From the NCBI GenBank assembly GCA_051745395.1, contig JBNJEA010000159.1:1-6518 (forward strand): a stretch of DNA of 6,518 nt, in the 5' to 3' direction. This DNA comes from JBNJEA01 sp051745395 (GTDB lineage Bacteria > Desulfobacterota > Desulfobacteria > Desulfobacterales > Desulfosalsimonadaceae). This document shows positions 1 through 6,225 of this stretch, one piece after another. How positions within the stretch are numbered: position 1 is the first letter of the stretch; the number at the start of each line of letters is the position of its first letter. A program made the translations under genes and the position numbers. The notes beneath the pieces are model-generated. The model did not search any database. It saw only the letters and a program-made list of their open reading frames with translations, and was not told where the DNA came from.

Positions 1-49
1 GATCCGTCAATTTTACCCCAAAGGAGATGGAATTGGGGGCTGCAGGGGC

Positions 50-1171
50 TTACACCGCGGCAAACAGGAAATGGGCCTTTTCCCGGCCGAACTGGACCGT
101 CCGGAAGCGTACACCGTAGCTGTTGGTCCCCGCCTCTCGCTGCCGGTGAATCACCTCGGCGACGGCCTTGAAATCCCCGCCGTCGATTTTAATGATCCGG
201 CCCGGTTTGATGCCGACGGTTGCGTTGAACCGAAGCCCCTGGGGCGAAATATCAAAAAGCTGGCCCGCATATTGCCGCCCGGGCCACCTCAAATACAGGC
301 TGACGGCATCGTATCGCTGGAGCCGGGGGATGGTCCGCCGGGTTTTGCCGGGCACATCTTCGCCCGCAAAAAACAGGGGGCTTTGACAAAAGGCGCAGAC
401 TTTCGTGTAGGCGTAGGCGGGATGGCCATCCCGGCAATCGGTGAAATAAGGGCTTTTGCAAAAAACGCAGATGCCCGTGGCAAAGGGGGCCGGACCGGCC
501 GAGGATGGATAGCGCACGCCCTGATGGACCAGAGGCGGGTTTTTTCCCTGCCAACGGGGAAAACCGGCCGGGGTATAGACATTGGCAAAAGCCGCATCCC
601 GCTGTTTCGGGCCGGGGTTTGCCGATTTGCCGGCGGCCTGCATTTTTTCAACGGCTGCCAGGTGCTGATGACGCATTAAGAGGCGATCATATTCCGCGCG
701 TTTTTCCGGATTGCTCAAAACCCGGTAGGCCTCGTACAATAAAGTCGGCGGCACCGCAGCGTTTTCGTCGGCCTTTTCCATGGCGGCGGCAAACCGCCGG
801 GCGATTATGTAGGGATGGGCATCCGGCTGGACCTGCAAAAGGCGGTAGTAATTGCGCCGGTTTTTGCCTTCATAGGGGGTTGGCGGGCGCTTTCGGATGC
901 CTGATAAAAGCCGGCGTCGTCTCAAGTGCCCCAAAGACAGGGTTTCGATATCGTAGTGCTTGAACAGCCAGCGATCGTAAGCCGCTCTTTTTTCGGGCCG
1001 GCTTACGGTTTCGTAAGCCAGATTGAGCATGGTGGCTTCTTTTTCATCGCCGCCGAGATCGGGATGCATCCCCAATTTTCTCAGCAGGATCTTGTAATTG
1101 CGGCGAATGACTTCATCCGATGCATCCGGCTGGACCTGAAGTATCCGGTAATGATTGCGCCTGTTGTCCAT
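50..1171 (-). CDS. Tandem J-domain / Cys-knuckle / PilZ-domain protein (putative c-di-GMP-responsive co-chaperone)
   Basis: This 373-residue soluble protein has no signal peptide or membrane segment. Residues about 6-69 form a J domain with the HPD motif at 36-38, which in this family stimulates the Hsp70 (DnaK) ATPase. Residues about 107-166 are a second J-like copy with the same opening (YR-LLQVQPDA) and closing (NPEKRAEYDRLL) helices but no HPD. Residues 235-262 carry two matching knuckles, CVFCKSPYF and CAFCQSPLFF, plus Cys246, suggesting a metal site. Residues about 278-365 are a PilZ domain: R279-xxx-R283 in an RRTIPR context and D307-x-S309-x-x-G312 are the two c-di-GMP-binding motifs, both intact. 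The ATG at 1171 is preceded by GGGGAG at an 11-base spacing, and the J domain begins a few residues in, so the start is reasonable. J-PilZ coupling is read from sequence; a co-chaperone role under c-di-GMP control is inference. No clear terminator follows in bases 1-49. Confidence 0.9.
   Translation of the reverse strand: MDNRRNHYRILQVQPDASDEVIRRNYKILLRKLGMHPDLGGDEKEATMLNLAYETVSRPEKRAAYDRWLFKHYDIETLSLGHLRRRRLLSGIRKRPPTPYEGKNRRNYYRLLQVQPDAHPYIIARRFAAAMEKADENAAVPPTLLYEAYRVLSNPEKRAEYDRLLMRHQHLAAVEKMQAAGKSANPGPKQRDAAFANVYTPAGFPRWQGKNPPLVHQGVRYPSSAGPAPFATGICVFCKSPYFTDCRDGHPAYAYTKVCAFCQSPLFFAGEDVPGKTRRTIPRLQRYDAVSLYLRWPGRQYAGQLFDISPQGLRFNATVGIKPGRIIKIDGGDFKAVAEVIHRQREAGTNSYGVRFRTVQFGREKAHFLFAAV
819..1165 (-). 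repeat. Intragenic duplication marking the two J-domain starts
   Basis: Bases 1122-1165 and 819-862 match at about 36 of 44 positions, including an identical run of 17 (1122-1138 and 819-835). They encode the RRN-YR-LQVQPDA openings of J domains 1 and 2. The nucleotide identity suggests an in-gene domain duplication that is fairly recent, or kept similar by selection or conversion, while the middle of the second copy, including HPD, has diverged. Confidence 0.8.
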
Positions 1172-1239
1172 AAATCGCCAAACTCCCCGGGACTCGAAAC
1201 CACATGGCCAATTGCTATATTTTTTCCATTCTTGGGCTC

Positions 1240-1268
1240 CATATAGCAGAAAAGCATGCTCGGCACAA
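1240..1268 (-). promoter_or_regulatory. Possible extended -10 promoter for the J/PilZ gene
   Basis: Read on the minus strand, TTGTGC (1268-1263) is followed after 17 bases by TATATG (1245-1240). A TG one base before the hexamer gives an extended -10 (TGCTATATG). This would leave a leader of roughly 60 bases before the ATG at 1171. The -35 match is weak (3 of 6). The rest of the 201-base spacer 1172-1372 shows no gene and no convincing terminator for the kinase upstream. Confidence 0.3.
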
Positions 1269-1372
1269 TCATTTATTCTACTTTCGATTTAAAAAATCTC
1301 TCTACGTCCCGTATCCCGGATCAACCCGAAGTCCGGCTTTCTAAGTAAGACATACAACCTGTACGAGGGGAT

Positions 1373-3646
1373 TTATTCTAAATCCGCCTGCAAGGCCCTG
1401 CGCACCTTGGTTGCAATGTCATTGATGGTAAAGGGCTTCTGGATAAATTGCACCCCTTCTTCGAGCACCCCGTGCTGGGCGATGACATTGGCGGTGTAGC
1501 CGGACATGAACAAACATCGGAGTGCCGGGTGTTTGGCAAGCAGCGTTTCGGCCAGATCCCGGCCGTTCATGCCCGGCATGATGACATCGGTCATTAGCAG
1601 ATCAATGGATGCCGGGTGGGCTTCGGCCACGCGAATGGCCTCGGCCGGGGTGCTTGCGGTCAGCACGGTGTAGCCAAACCCCTGGAGCAGCTCCTGGATG
1701 ATATTGATCAGCGTTTTTTCATCTTCGACCAGCAGGATGGTTTCGGTCCCTTTGGGCAGCGCGGCGGGTTTTGTCTGCAACTTTTCATCATCGGCGCACG
1801 CCTGGTGTGCCGGCAGGTAGATCTTAAACGTCGTGCCCTGCCCCGGTTCACTGTAGACGTTGATAAACCCCTTGTTCTGCTTGACGATACCGTAGACCGT
1901 GGCAAGCCCCAGCCCCGTTCCCTCCCCCTGGGCCTTGGTAGTGAAAAAGGGTTCGAAGAGATGTTCCAGGCTGTGTTTTTCCATGCCGCAGCCATTGTCA
2001 CTGACCGCGATCATGACGAATTTGCCGGGGAGAAAGCCCGCGTGGCTCTGGCAATAATATTTGTCAATCTCGACGTTTGCCGTCTCGATGGCCATTTTGC
2101 CCACATCCGTGATGGCATCGCGGGCATTGACGGCCAGGTTGGCCAGGATCTGGTCCACCTGGGAGGGATCCATCTTCACCGGCCAGAGGTCGTCAGCGGG
2201 TTGCCAGGCCAGTTCGATGTCTTCGCCGATCAACCGGTTGAGCATTTTGAGCATGCCCCCCACCGTATCATTTAAATCCAGTTGCACCGGGGCGATGGTC
2301 TGTTGCCGGGCAAAAGCCAGCAATTGCCGCACAAGACCGGCCGAACGCTGACCGGCATCCATGATTTCCTTCATGCTCGAATACAGCGCATCCGAAGGCG
2401 TAAGGCAATTCAACGCGATTTCGGCATACCCGTTGATAATGCTCAACATATTGTTGAAATCATGGGCCACCCCGCCGGCCAGCTTGCCGACGGACTCCAT
2501 GCGCTGGGCCTGGCGGAACTGGGCCTCGAGTTTTTCCCGTTCGGCTTCGGCCTGCTTGGCCTCGGTGACATCCTCGATAATGCCCATGCCGCCTTCAATT
2601 TCGCCGTCTTCGGAAAACAGGGCATTAAAACAGGCCCGCAGCGGAATCCGTTTGCCGCCGGTGACGGAAAGATACTCGCCTTCAAAAGTGGCGGTACGGC
2701 CCTGCAGGGCCCGCTCGATGGCGGCCACGACCGCCTTGTCCGGCAGGCCTAACAGGTCAAGCCCGATCAAGGCCTTCCGGGTCCCGCCCATGATTTGAAC
2801 GAAACTTTCATTGCAGGCATTGATCCGGCCTGTGGCATCAAAACGGAATATGCCCAGCGGCGCATATTCAAAAATCAGGCGGAACTTTTCCTCGCTTTCG
2901 GCCAGCGCCTTTTCCGCCCGCCGGCGCTCGGTGATATCCCTTCCGGCGGCATACAGATGTTTTCCCGACAGACAGACCCGCCAATCGATAAACCGGTCGG
3001 AACCGTCTTTACTCCGAAACCGGCTGACAAAGCTGCCATTCGGCCTTGCCGGGGTAAGATTGGATATTTTGGAAAGGATGACCTCCACATCGTCGGGATG
3101 GACAAATTCCAGGAAATTGCGCCCGTTTTCCAGCATTTGCGGCCCGTAGCCGAGCAGGGACTGCCACGCGTTGTTGACGTTTATGAACCCGCCCTCCAGA
3201 TCGGTAACGCAAAACAATTCGGCATTGGCGGCAAAAAAGGGTTTACGCGCTTCAAACTGCTGTTTTTCGCAGGTGATATCAACGAAAACCGTACAGAAAC
3301 AATCGGCCTCCGGCGAATACGCCAGCACCTTGTACCAGCGTTTCAGCATTTTGCAATACCGCTGGCGCTCGATGGTTTCGTCTTGCTCGGCCACCTGCCG
3401 GTATAAGTCGACCCAGTCAAAGGACTCCCAATCCATGTCAGACAATACGTCCGTTATGTTCCGGTCCACCAGCTCTGCCACGCTGAGACCGGCCATTTTT
3501 TCAAAGGCCGCATTCGCGCCTGCAAAAACATACTCCGGGGCCGCACCCTCCGGCGCCGGCAACACCTTGTGATACGCATATCCGAACGGGGCTTGCCGGA
3601 TGGCTTCCTGACCGGGATAAAAATTCATTACTTCGAAATGGTTCAT
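1373..3646 (-). CDS. Soluble hybrid sensor histidine kinase, PAS-PAS-PAS-HisKA-HATPase-REC
   Basis: Numbered from the ATG at 3646 (757 residues), there is no membrane segment, so it is a cytoplasmic sensor. Three PAS domains lie at about 20-125, 135-242 and 254-365. The second and third are typical PAS/PAC units ending in GRDITER and IEDVTEA, and a short charged helix follows. HisKA contains GVAHDFNNML with phospho-acceptor His395. HATPase_c has N-box Asn503/Asn507, DNGCGM starting at Asp550, FEPFF, and GTGLGLA. The C-terminal receiver (about 635-755) has the acidic pair Glu641/Asp642, phospho-acceptor Asp687 in MTDVIMPGMNG, Ser715 and Lys737 in QKPF. All catalytic residues are present, so kinase and receiver should be active. 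The signal and output partner are unknown; no DNA-binding or enzymatic output domain is attached. An upstream in-frame ATG at 3673 would add nine residues but has no well-placed ribosome binding site. It follows the chemoreceptor gene by 56 bases (29 if 3673 is used), so co-transcription is plausible. Confidence 0.93.
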   Translation of the reverse strand: MNHFEVMNFYPGQEAIRQAPFGYAYHKVLPAPEGAAPEYVFAGANAAFEKMAGLSVAELVDRNITDVLSDMDWESFDWVDLYRQVAEQDETIERQRYCKMLKRWYKVLAYSPEADCFCTVFVDITCEKQQFEARKPFFAANAELFCVTDLEGGFINVNNAWQSLLGYGPQMLENGRNFLEFVHPDDVEVILSKISNLTPARPNGSFVSRFRSKDGSDRFIDWRVCLSGKHLYAAGRDITERRRAEKALAESEEKFRLIFEYAPLGIFRFDATGRINACNESFVQIMGGTRKALIGLDLLGLPDKAVVAAIERALQGRTATFEGEYLSVTGGKRIPLRACFNALFSEDGEIEGGMGIIEDVTEAKQAEAEREKLEAQFRQAQRMESVGKLAGGVAHDFNNMLSIINGYAEIALNCLTPSDALYSSMKEIMDAGQRSAGLVRQLLAFARQQTIAPVQLDLNDTVGGMLKMLNRLIGEDIELAWQPADDLWPVKMDPSQVDQILANLAVNARDAITDVGKMAIETANVEIDKYYCQSHAGFLPGKFVMIAVSDNGCGMEKHSLEHLFEPFFTTKAQGEGTGLGLATVYGIVKQNKGFINVYSEPGQGTTFKIYLPAHQACADDEKLQTKPAALPKGTETILLVEDEKTLINIIQELLQGFGYTVLTASTPAEAIRVAEAHPASIDLLMTDVIMPGMNGRDLAETLLAKHPALRCLFMSGYTANVIAQHGVLEEGVQFIQKPFTINDIATKVRRALQADLE

Positions 3647-3652
3647 GGAAAA

Positions 3653-3656
3653 CTCC
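3653..3656 (-). promoter_or_regulatory. Ribosome binding site favouring the kinase start at 3646
   Basis: GGAG on the minus strand ends 6 bases before the ATG at 3646-3644, an ideal spacing. The alternative ATG at 3673 is preceded by an A/T-rich stretch (AATAAAGA) with no Shine-Dalgarno at a useful distance. Confidence 0.55.
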
Positions 3657-3685
3657 GATAAGTCCTTGCCCATTCTTTATTTAAA

Positions 3686-3697
3686 TGAAACGTTTCA
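3686..3697. promoter_or_regulatory. Perfect 12-base palindrome TGAAACGTTTCA between chemoreceptor and kinase
   Basis: TGAAACGTTTCA is fully self-complementary and lies between the stop codon at 3703 and the kinase start. It resembles operator half-sites of LacI-type regulators, but no regulator is visible here. It is AT-rich, has no loop and no clean T-run after it, so it is a poor terminator. The function is unknown; chance is possible. Confidence 0.3.
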
Positions 3698-3702
3698 GTT
3701 TT

Positions 3703-5754
3703 TTAAAAATCCTGGAACTCGTCATCATCCATCGGAATCACGTGGTCCGCGCTTTGCCGGTGCTGACCGTGCGAGCCGGCGGTTTGCGATTTTTGTCTCC
3801 CGGATGAGGACTTTTGCTGCCGTGCCGATACCTGGCCGGCCTTTTGTCCGGCGGATTTCCGGCTTTGTCCGGCAGGCCTGCCGCTGCCGTCGTTTTGCGA
3901 CCCGCTTTCCTGGCGGCCCCGGATGACCGTTTCGAGCTCCGACACCATGGTTTTCATCTCTTCGGCCTGCCCGGAGAGCTCTTCTGCCGCACTGGCCGAT
4001 TCCTCGGAATCCGCGGCATTTTGCTGCACCACCTTGTCCATCTCGGAAACCGCGGTGTTGACCTGCTCGATGCCCTGGGCCTGCTCCTTGGAGGCGGCCG
4101 TGATTTCGGCAATCAGGGTGTTGACCTTGGACGAGCTTTCCTGGATGCTTTGCAGCTGCTTGGCCACTTCGTCGGATACGCTGACGCCGTTGTCGGCATT
4201 GACCTGGGATTTTTCAATGAGCTGGGAGGTATTCTGGGCCGCCTCGGCGCTGCGCTGGGCCAGGTTGCGCACCTCTTCGGCCACCACGGCAAACCCCTTG
4301 CCGGCCTCGCCGGCCCGGGCGGCTTCCACTGCGGCGTTTAACGCCAGCAGGTTGGTCTGGAAGGCGATGTCATCGATGGTTTTAATGATCTTGGAGGTTT
4401 CATTCGACGATTCCTTGATCTCGTTAATCGCCTTGCTCATGCGACCCATGGCCTCCACGCCGCTTTCGACCATTTTGCCGCTGTCCTTGACCGCCATGTC
4501 GGCCTGCTCGGCGTTGTCTGCGTTCTGCCGGGTCTGGGCCGCCATTTGCTCCAAAGAAGACGATGTCTCTTCAATGCTGGAGGCCTGCTCACTGGAGCCT
4601 TCGGCCAGGGACTGGCTGGTGGATGCCATCTGGGTCGATGCCGAGGCCACATGATCGGCGCCCTTGTTCAGCCCCTCGACGGTGCGCATGATCGGCCGGC
4701 TGATGCTGTTGGCGAAAAAATAGACCACGACAAGGGTCAAAACCAGAAAGGCCGCAATCATCATGCCGATAAAATAACGGATCTGGTTGGCGGCACCCAA
4801 AAATTCATCTTCATTCTGGGTGGCGATCACACTCCAGCCCGTAAGCTCAACCGGTGCAAAACCGGCGATCTTGCTGTCGCCTTTGTATACATAACCCGCC
4901 ACACCGGTCTGTCCGGCCAGGGCGGCGCTGGAGATTTTTTCCATGCCCTCGATGTCTTTTACATTGAGTTTTTGTACGATCGATTGATCCGGATGAACGA
5001 GAATCTCGCCATCCTGATCCACCATAAAGGGATATCCGGTTTCGCCGATCTGTATGGAAGCAATCTTTTCCGCCAGAAAACCGGTCTTGACAACCGAGAC
5101 CAGGGCGCCGGCAAATTGATCGTCTGCGGTCCGAATTGCTGCGGCAATGGGTACGGCCGGTTTTCCGGTGACCTTGGATTCGATGGGTTTTCCCACCAGG
5201 TGGGATTTTTGCTTTGCTTTCTGAAAATAGCCGCGGTCGGCAATGGAGACCCCCTTGTACTTGCCGTCGTTTCCGTCGGAGAAGATGTTTCCCTGCCGGT
5301 CTGCGACAAAAAGGGCTTCATAGTCGTCACCGATGGTCTTCATGGTCCGGGCCAATTTTTCGTCCAGGGCCTGTATTTCGGATTCGGCGCCATCGCGGCC
5401 CTTTTCGGCCACCTGACTTGCCGCCCGGCGCGTTTTGTCCGCAACCCCGATCTCCCGGATTATTTTCAATTCTTCCTGCAAGACGAGCTGGGTCATGTTG
5501 GTTAAATCTTTTGCCATCCGGACGGCCCCTTGCCGTGCCGATTTTTCCAGCGCGCCGGCGGAACGGGTGACGGCGAAATAGCCGACCATCAGCAGGGGAG
5601 CCAGAACCATCAACAGACCGCCCGCAATAAGCTTAAAACGTAGGGATTTGGATTTCATTTTCTTTTTCTTTCTCCTTTTCGGATTGCGATTCATATACCC
5701 AATATTGTCGTTCCCCTTTTCATCTCCACTCCGCTCCAAATTCTGTATCGACAT
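3703..5754 (-). CDS. Methyl-accepting chemotaxis protein with periplasmic dCache-type sensor and C-terminal tether
   Basis: 683 residues. A basic cytoplasmic N-terminus (KRRKKKKMKSK, about 26-36) precedes transmembrane helix 1 (about 41-62). The periplasmic domain (about 66-318) looks like a double Cache: ADRGYFQKA at 172-180, then a second lobe with GETGYPFMVDQDGEILVHP. Helix 2 spans about 326-348. SRPI follows as the start of a HAMP, but the chain runs almost directly into the signalling coiled coil, so HAMP is short or degenerate. A methylation helix site matches at 391-400 (ASSIEETSSS). The kinase-control tip is canonical (DDIAFQTNLLALNAAVEAAR, 461-480, then AGEAGKGFAVVAEEVRNLA). Residues about 612-670 are a Ser/Gln/Gly/Lys-rich tail, and the protein ends EFQDF, fitting the CheR/CheB-tether pattern x-aromatic-x-x-aromatic. 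It should sense an extracellular small molecule and steer CheA/CheW; the ligand cannot be read. Start 5754 is chosen for its ribosome binding site; the ATG at 5658, nearer helix 1, has GGAG 13 bases away. Confidence 0.95.
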   Translation of the reverse strand: MSIQNLERSGDEKGNDNIGYMNRNPKRRKKKKMKSKSLRFKLIAGGLLMVLAPLLMVGYFAVTRSAGALEKSARQGAVRMAKDLTNMTQLVLQEELKIIREIGVADKTRRAASQVAEKGRDGAESEIQALDEKLARTMKTIGDDYEALFVADRQGNIFSDGNDGKYKGVSIADRGYFQKAKQKSHLVGKPIESKVTGKPAVPIAAAIRTADDQFAGALVSVVKTGFLAEKIASIQIGETGYPFMVDQDGEILVHPDQSIVQKLNVKDIEGMEKISSAALAGQTGVAGYVYKGDSKIAGFAPVELTGWSVIATQNEDEFLGAANQIRYFIGMMIAAFLVLTLVVVYFFANSISRPIMRTVEGLNKGADHVASASTQMASTSQSLAEGSSEQASSIEETSSSLEQMAAQTRQNADNAEQADMAVKDSGKMVESGVEAMGRMSKAINEIKESSNETSKIIKTIDDIAFQTNLLALNAAVEAARAGEAGKGFAVVAEEVRNLAQRSAEAAQNTSQLIEKSQVNADNGVSVSDEVAKQLQSIQESSSKVNTLIAEITAASKEQAQGIEQVNTAVSEMDKVVQQNAADSEESASAAEELSGQAEEMKTMVSELETVIRGRQESGSQNDGSGRPAGQSRKSAGQKAGQVSARQQKSSSGRQKSQTAGSHGQHRQSADHVIPMDDDEFQDF

Positions 5755-5759
5755 GTTTT

Positions 5760-5764
5760 CCCCT
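5760..5764 (-). promoter_or_regulatory. Ribosome binding site supporting the long chemoreceptor start
   Basis: AGGGG on the minus strand sits 5 bases before the ATG at 5754. It supports translation of the 32-residue basic extension rather than initiation at the ATG at 5658, whose GGAG is 13 bases away, or the ATG at 5694, which has no useful site. Confidence 0.5.
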
Positions 5765-5932
5765 GTAGTTTAACGGAAAATGATCGCAAACCCCTCCCGT
5801 ACCCTTTCGGGAGCCGGGCATGACGACGGGGACGAACCGCTTTTGGGTTCGGTTCGGGTCTCACGGATGCTCGAATTTCGCAAAACCATAACGGGAGACC
5901 GGATAAGCATAAAACACAATCCGGTTGCCTCC

Positions 5933-5958
5933 AGTAAGTGACGAGTCGTCGAGTTACT
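5933..5958. promoter_or_regulatory. Bulged dyad upstream of the chemoreceptor gene
   Basis: Outer arms AGTAA (5933-5937) and TTACT (5954-5958) enclose inner arms GACGA (5940-5944) and TCGTC (5946-5950), offset by one base. It could be a protein-binding dyad for the chemoreceptor promoter, about 180-200 bases upstream of its start codon. No partner is identified, so this is only a candidate. Confidence 0.25.
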
Positions 5959-5967
5959 CCTTATTTA

Positions 5968-6039
5968 TTTTCGCGCAAAGCCGCCAAGAGCGCCAAGAAT
6001 GACTTGAAAACTTTGCGTCTTTGCGCCTTGGCGTGAAAA
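5968..6039. repeat. Imperfect inverted repeat of CGCMAAG-type units
   Basis: The left arm (5968-5997) is TTTTC followed by three units, GCGCAAAG, CCGCCAAG and GCGCCAAG. The right arm (6011-6039) is CTTTGCGT, CTTTGCGC and CTTGGCGT followed by GAAAA, the reverse complement of the same pattern. The 13-base centre is AT-rich. Each arm is therefore itself a tandem of about 8-base units, and the whole could fold into a long imperfect hairpin on either strand. It resembles a dispersed intergenic repeat with CGCAAAG and CGCCAAG words that I recall from many environmental bacterial genomes; it carries no gene here. Confidence 0.75.
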
Positions 6040-6189
6040 CTTGCTGTTACAGGACCGAAATTGCGGTAAAGCAAATCGGATAACCGGAAAACAGAAAAGA
6101 CGAGAGGGGATGAAAGGAAGGGGCGTTGCGCGCTGCAACAAAGCCGCTTTTTAACTTTTATGATGAACCCGGAATTTCGTTCATGAATG

Positions 6190-6220
6190 CAGGCGCAGAC
6201 AGGAGGGGCGCTGTTTTTTT
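6190..6220 (+). terminator. Terminator-like hairpin with T7 on the plus strand
   Basis: Read on the plus strand, CAG-g-CGC (6190-6196, one bulged G) pairs with GCGCTG (6208-6213) around an 11-base loop and is followed directly by seven Ts (6214-6220). This is the form of a modest intrinsic terminator, but no plus-strand gene ends here. On the minus strand, where the neighbouring receiver gene ends at 6226, the hairpin is followed by CATTCATG, without a T-run, so it is a poor terminator for that gene. Confidence 0.35.
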
Positions 6221-6225
6221 ATCTT

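Larger units (their letters stand above)
5755..6225. other. Intergenic region with several small dyads, no gene
   Basis: No convincing open frame occurs in these 471 bases on either strand. Two small hairpins lie in the likely leader of the chemoreceptor mRNA: CTCCCG/CGGGAG (5794-5799 with 5808-5813, loop 8) and CGAACC/GGTTCG (5833-5838 with 5846-5851, loop 7). Further hairpins are GTTGC/GCAAC (6125-6129 with 6135-6139) and ATGAAC/GTTCAT (6163-6168 with 6179-6184). I found no convincing sigma-70, sigma-54 or sigma-28 promoter and no recognisable riboswitch. The inverted repeat, the dyad at 5933 and the terminator-like hairpin are listed separately. Confidence 0.6.

Noticed and set aside
16..38. 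CCCCAA/TTGGGG dyad downstream of the J/PilZ gene as a terminator
   Set aside because: Six pairs around an 11-base loop, but on the minus strand it is followed by TAAAATTG with no T-run, so it does not have terminator form.
1081..1272. 63-codon minus-strand open frame covering the J/PilZ gene start
   Set aside because: It overlaps the start of the J/PilZ gene in another frame, has no recognisable domain, and the J domain itself fixes the real frame.
1326..1342. AAGCCG/CGGGTT hairpin downstream of the kinase as a terminator
   Set aside because: The stem has a mismatch and no T-run follows on the minus strand.
1271..1380. Ten-base direct repeat ATTTATTCTA at 1271-1280 and 1371-1380, exactly 100 bases apart
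   Set aside because: Short and AT-rich, and the second copy overlaps the kinase stop codon. Probably chance; nothing mobile lies between the copies.
4546..5505. Long plus-strand open frame (319 codons) opposite the chemoreceptor
   Set aside because: It is the complement of the strongly supported chemoreceptor, as are the other long plus-strand frames opposite the kinase and J/PilZ genes. Its translation has no recognisable family and high GC makes such shadows common.
5755..5960. Riboswitch (for example c-di-GMP type) in the chemoreceptor leader
   Set aside because: Small hairpins are present, but the conserved core words of known riboswitch classes were not recognisable.
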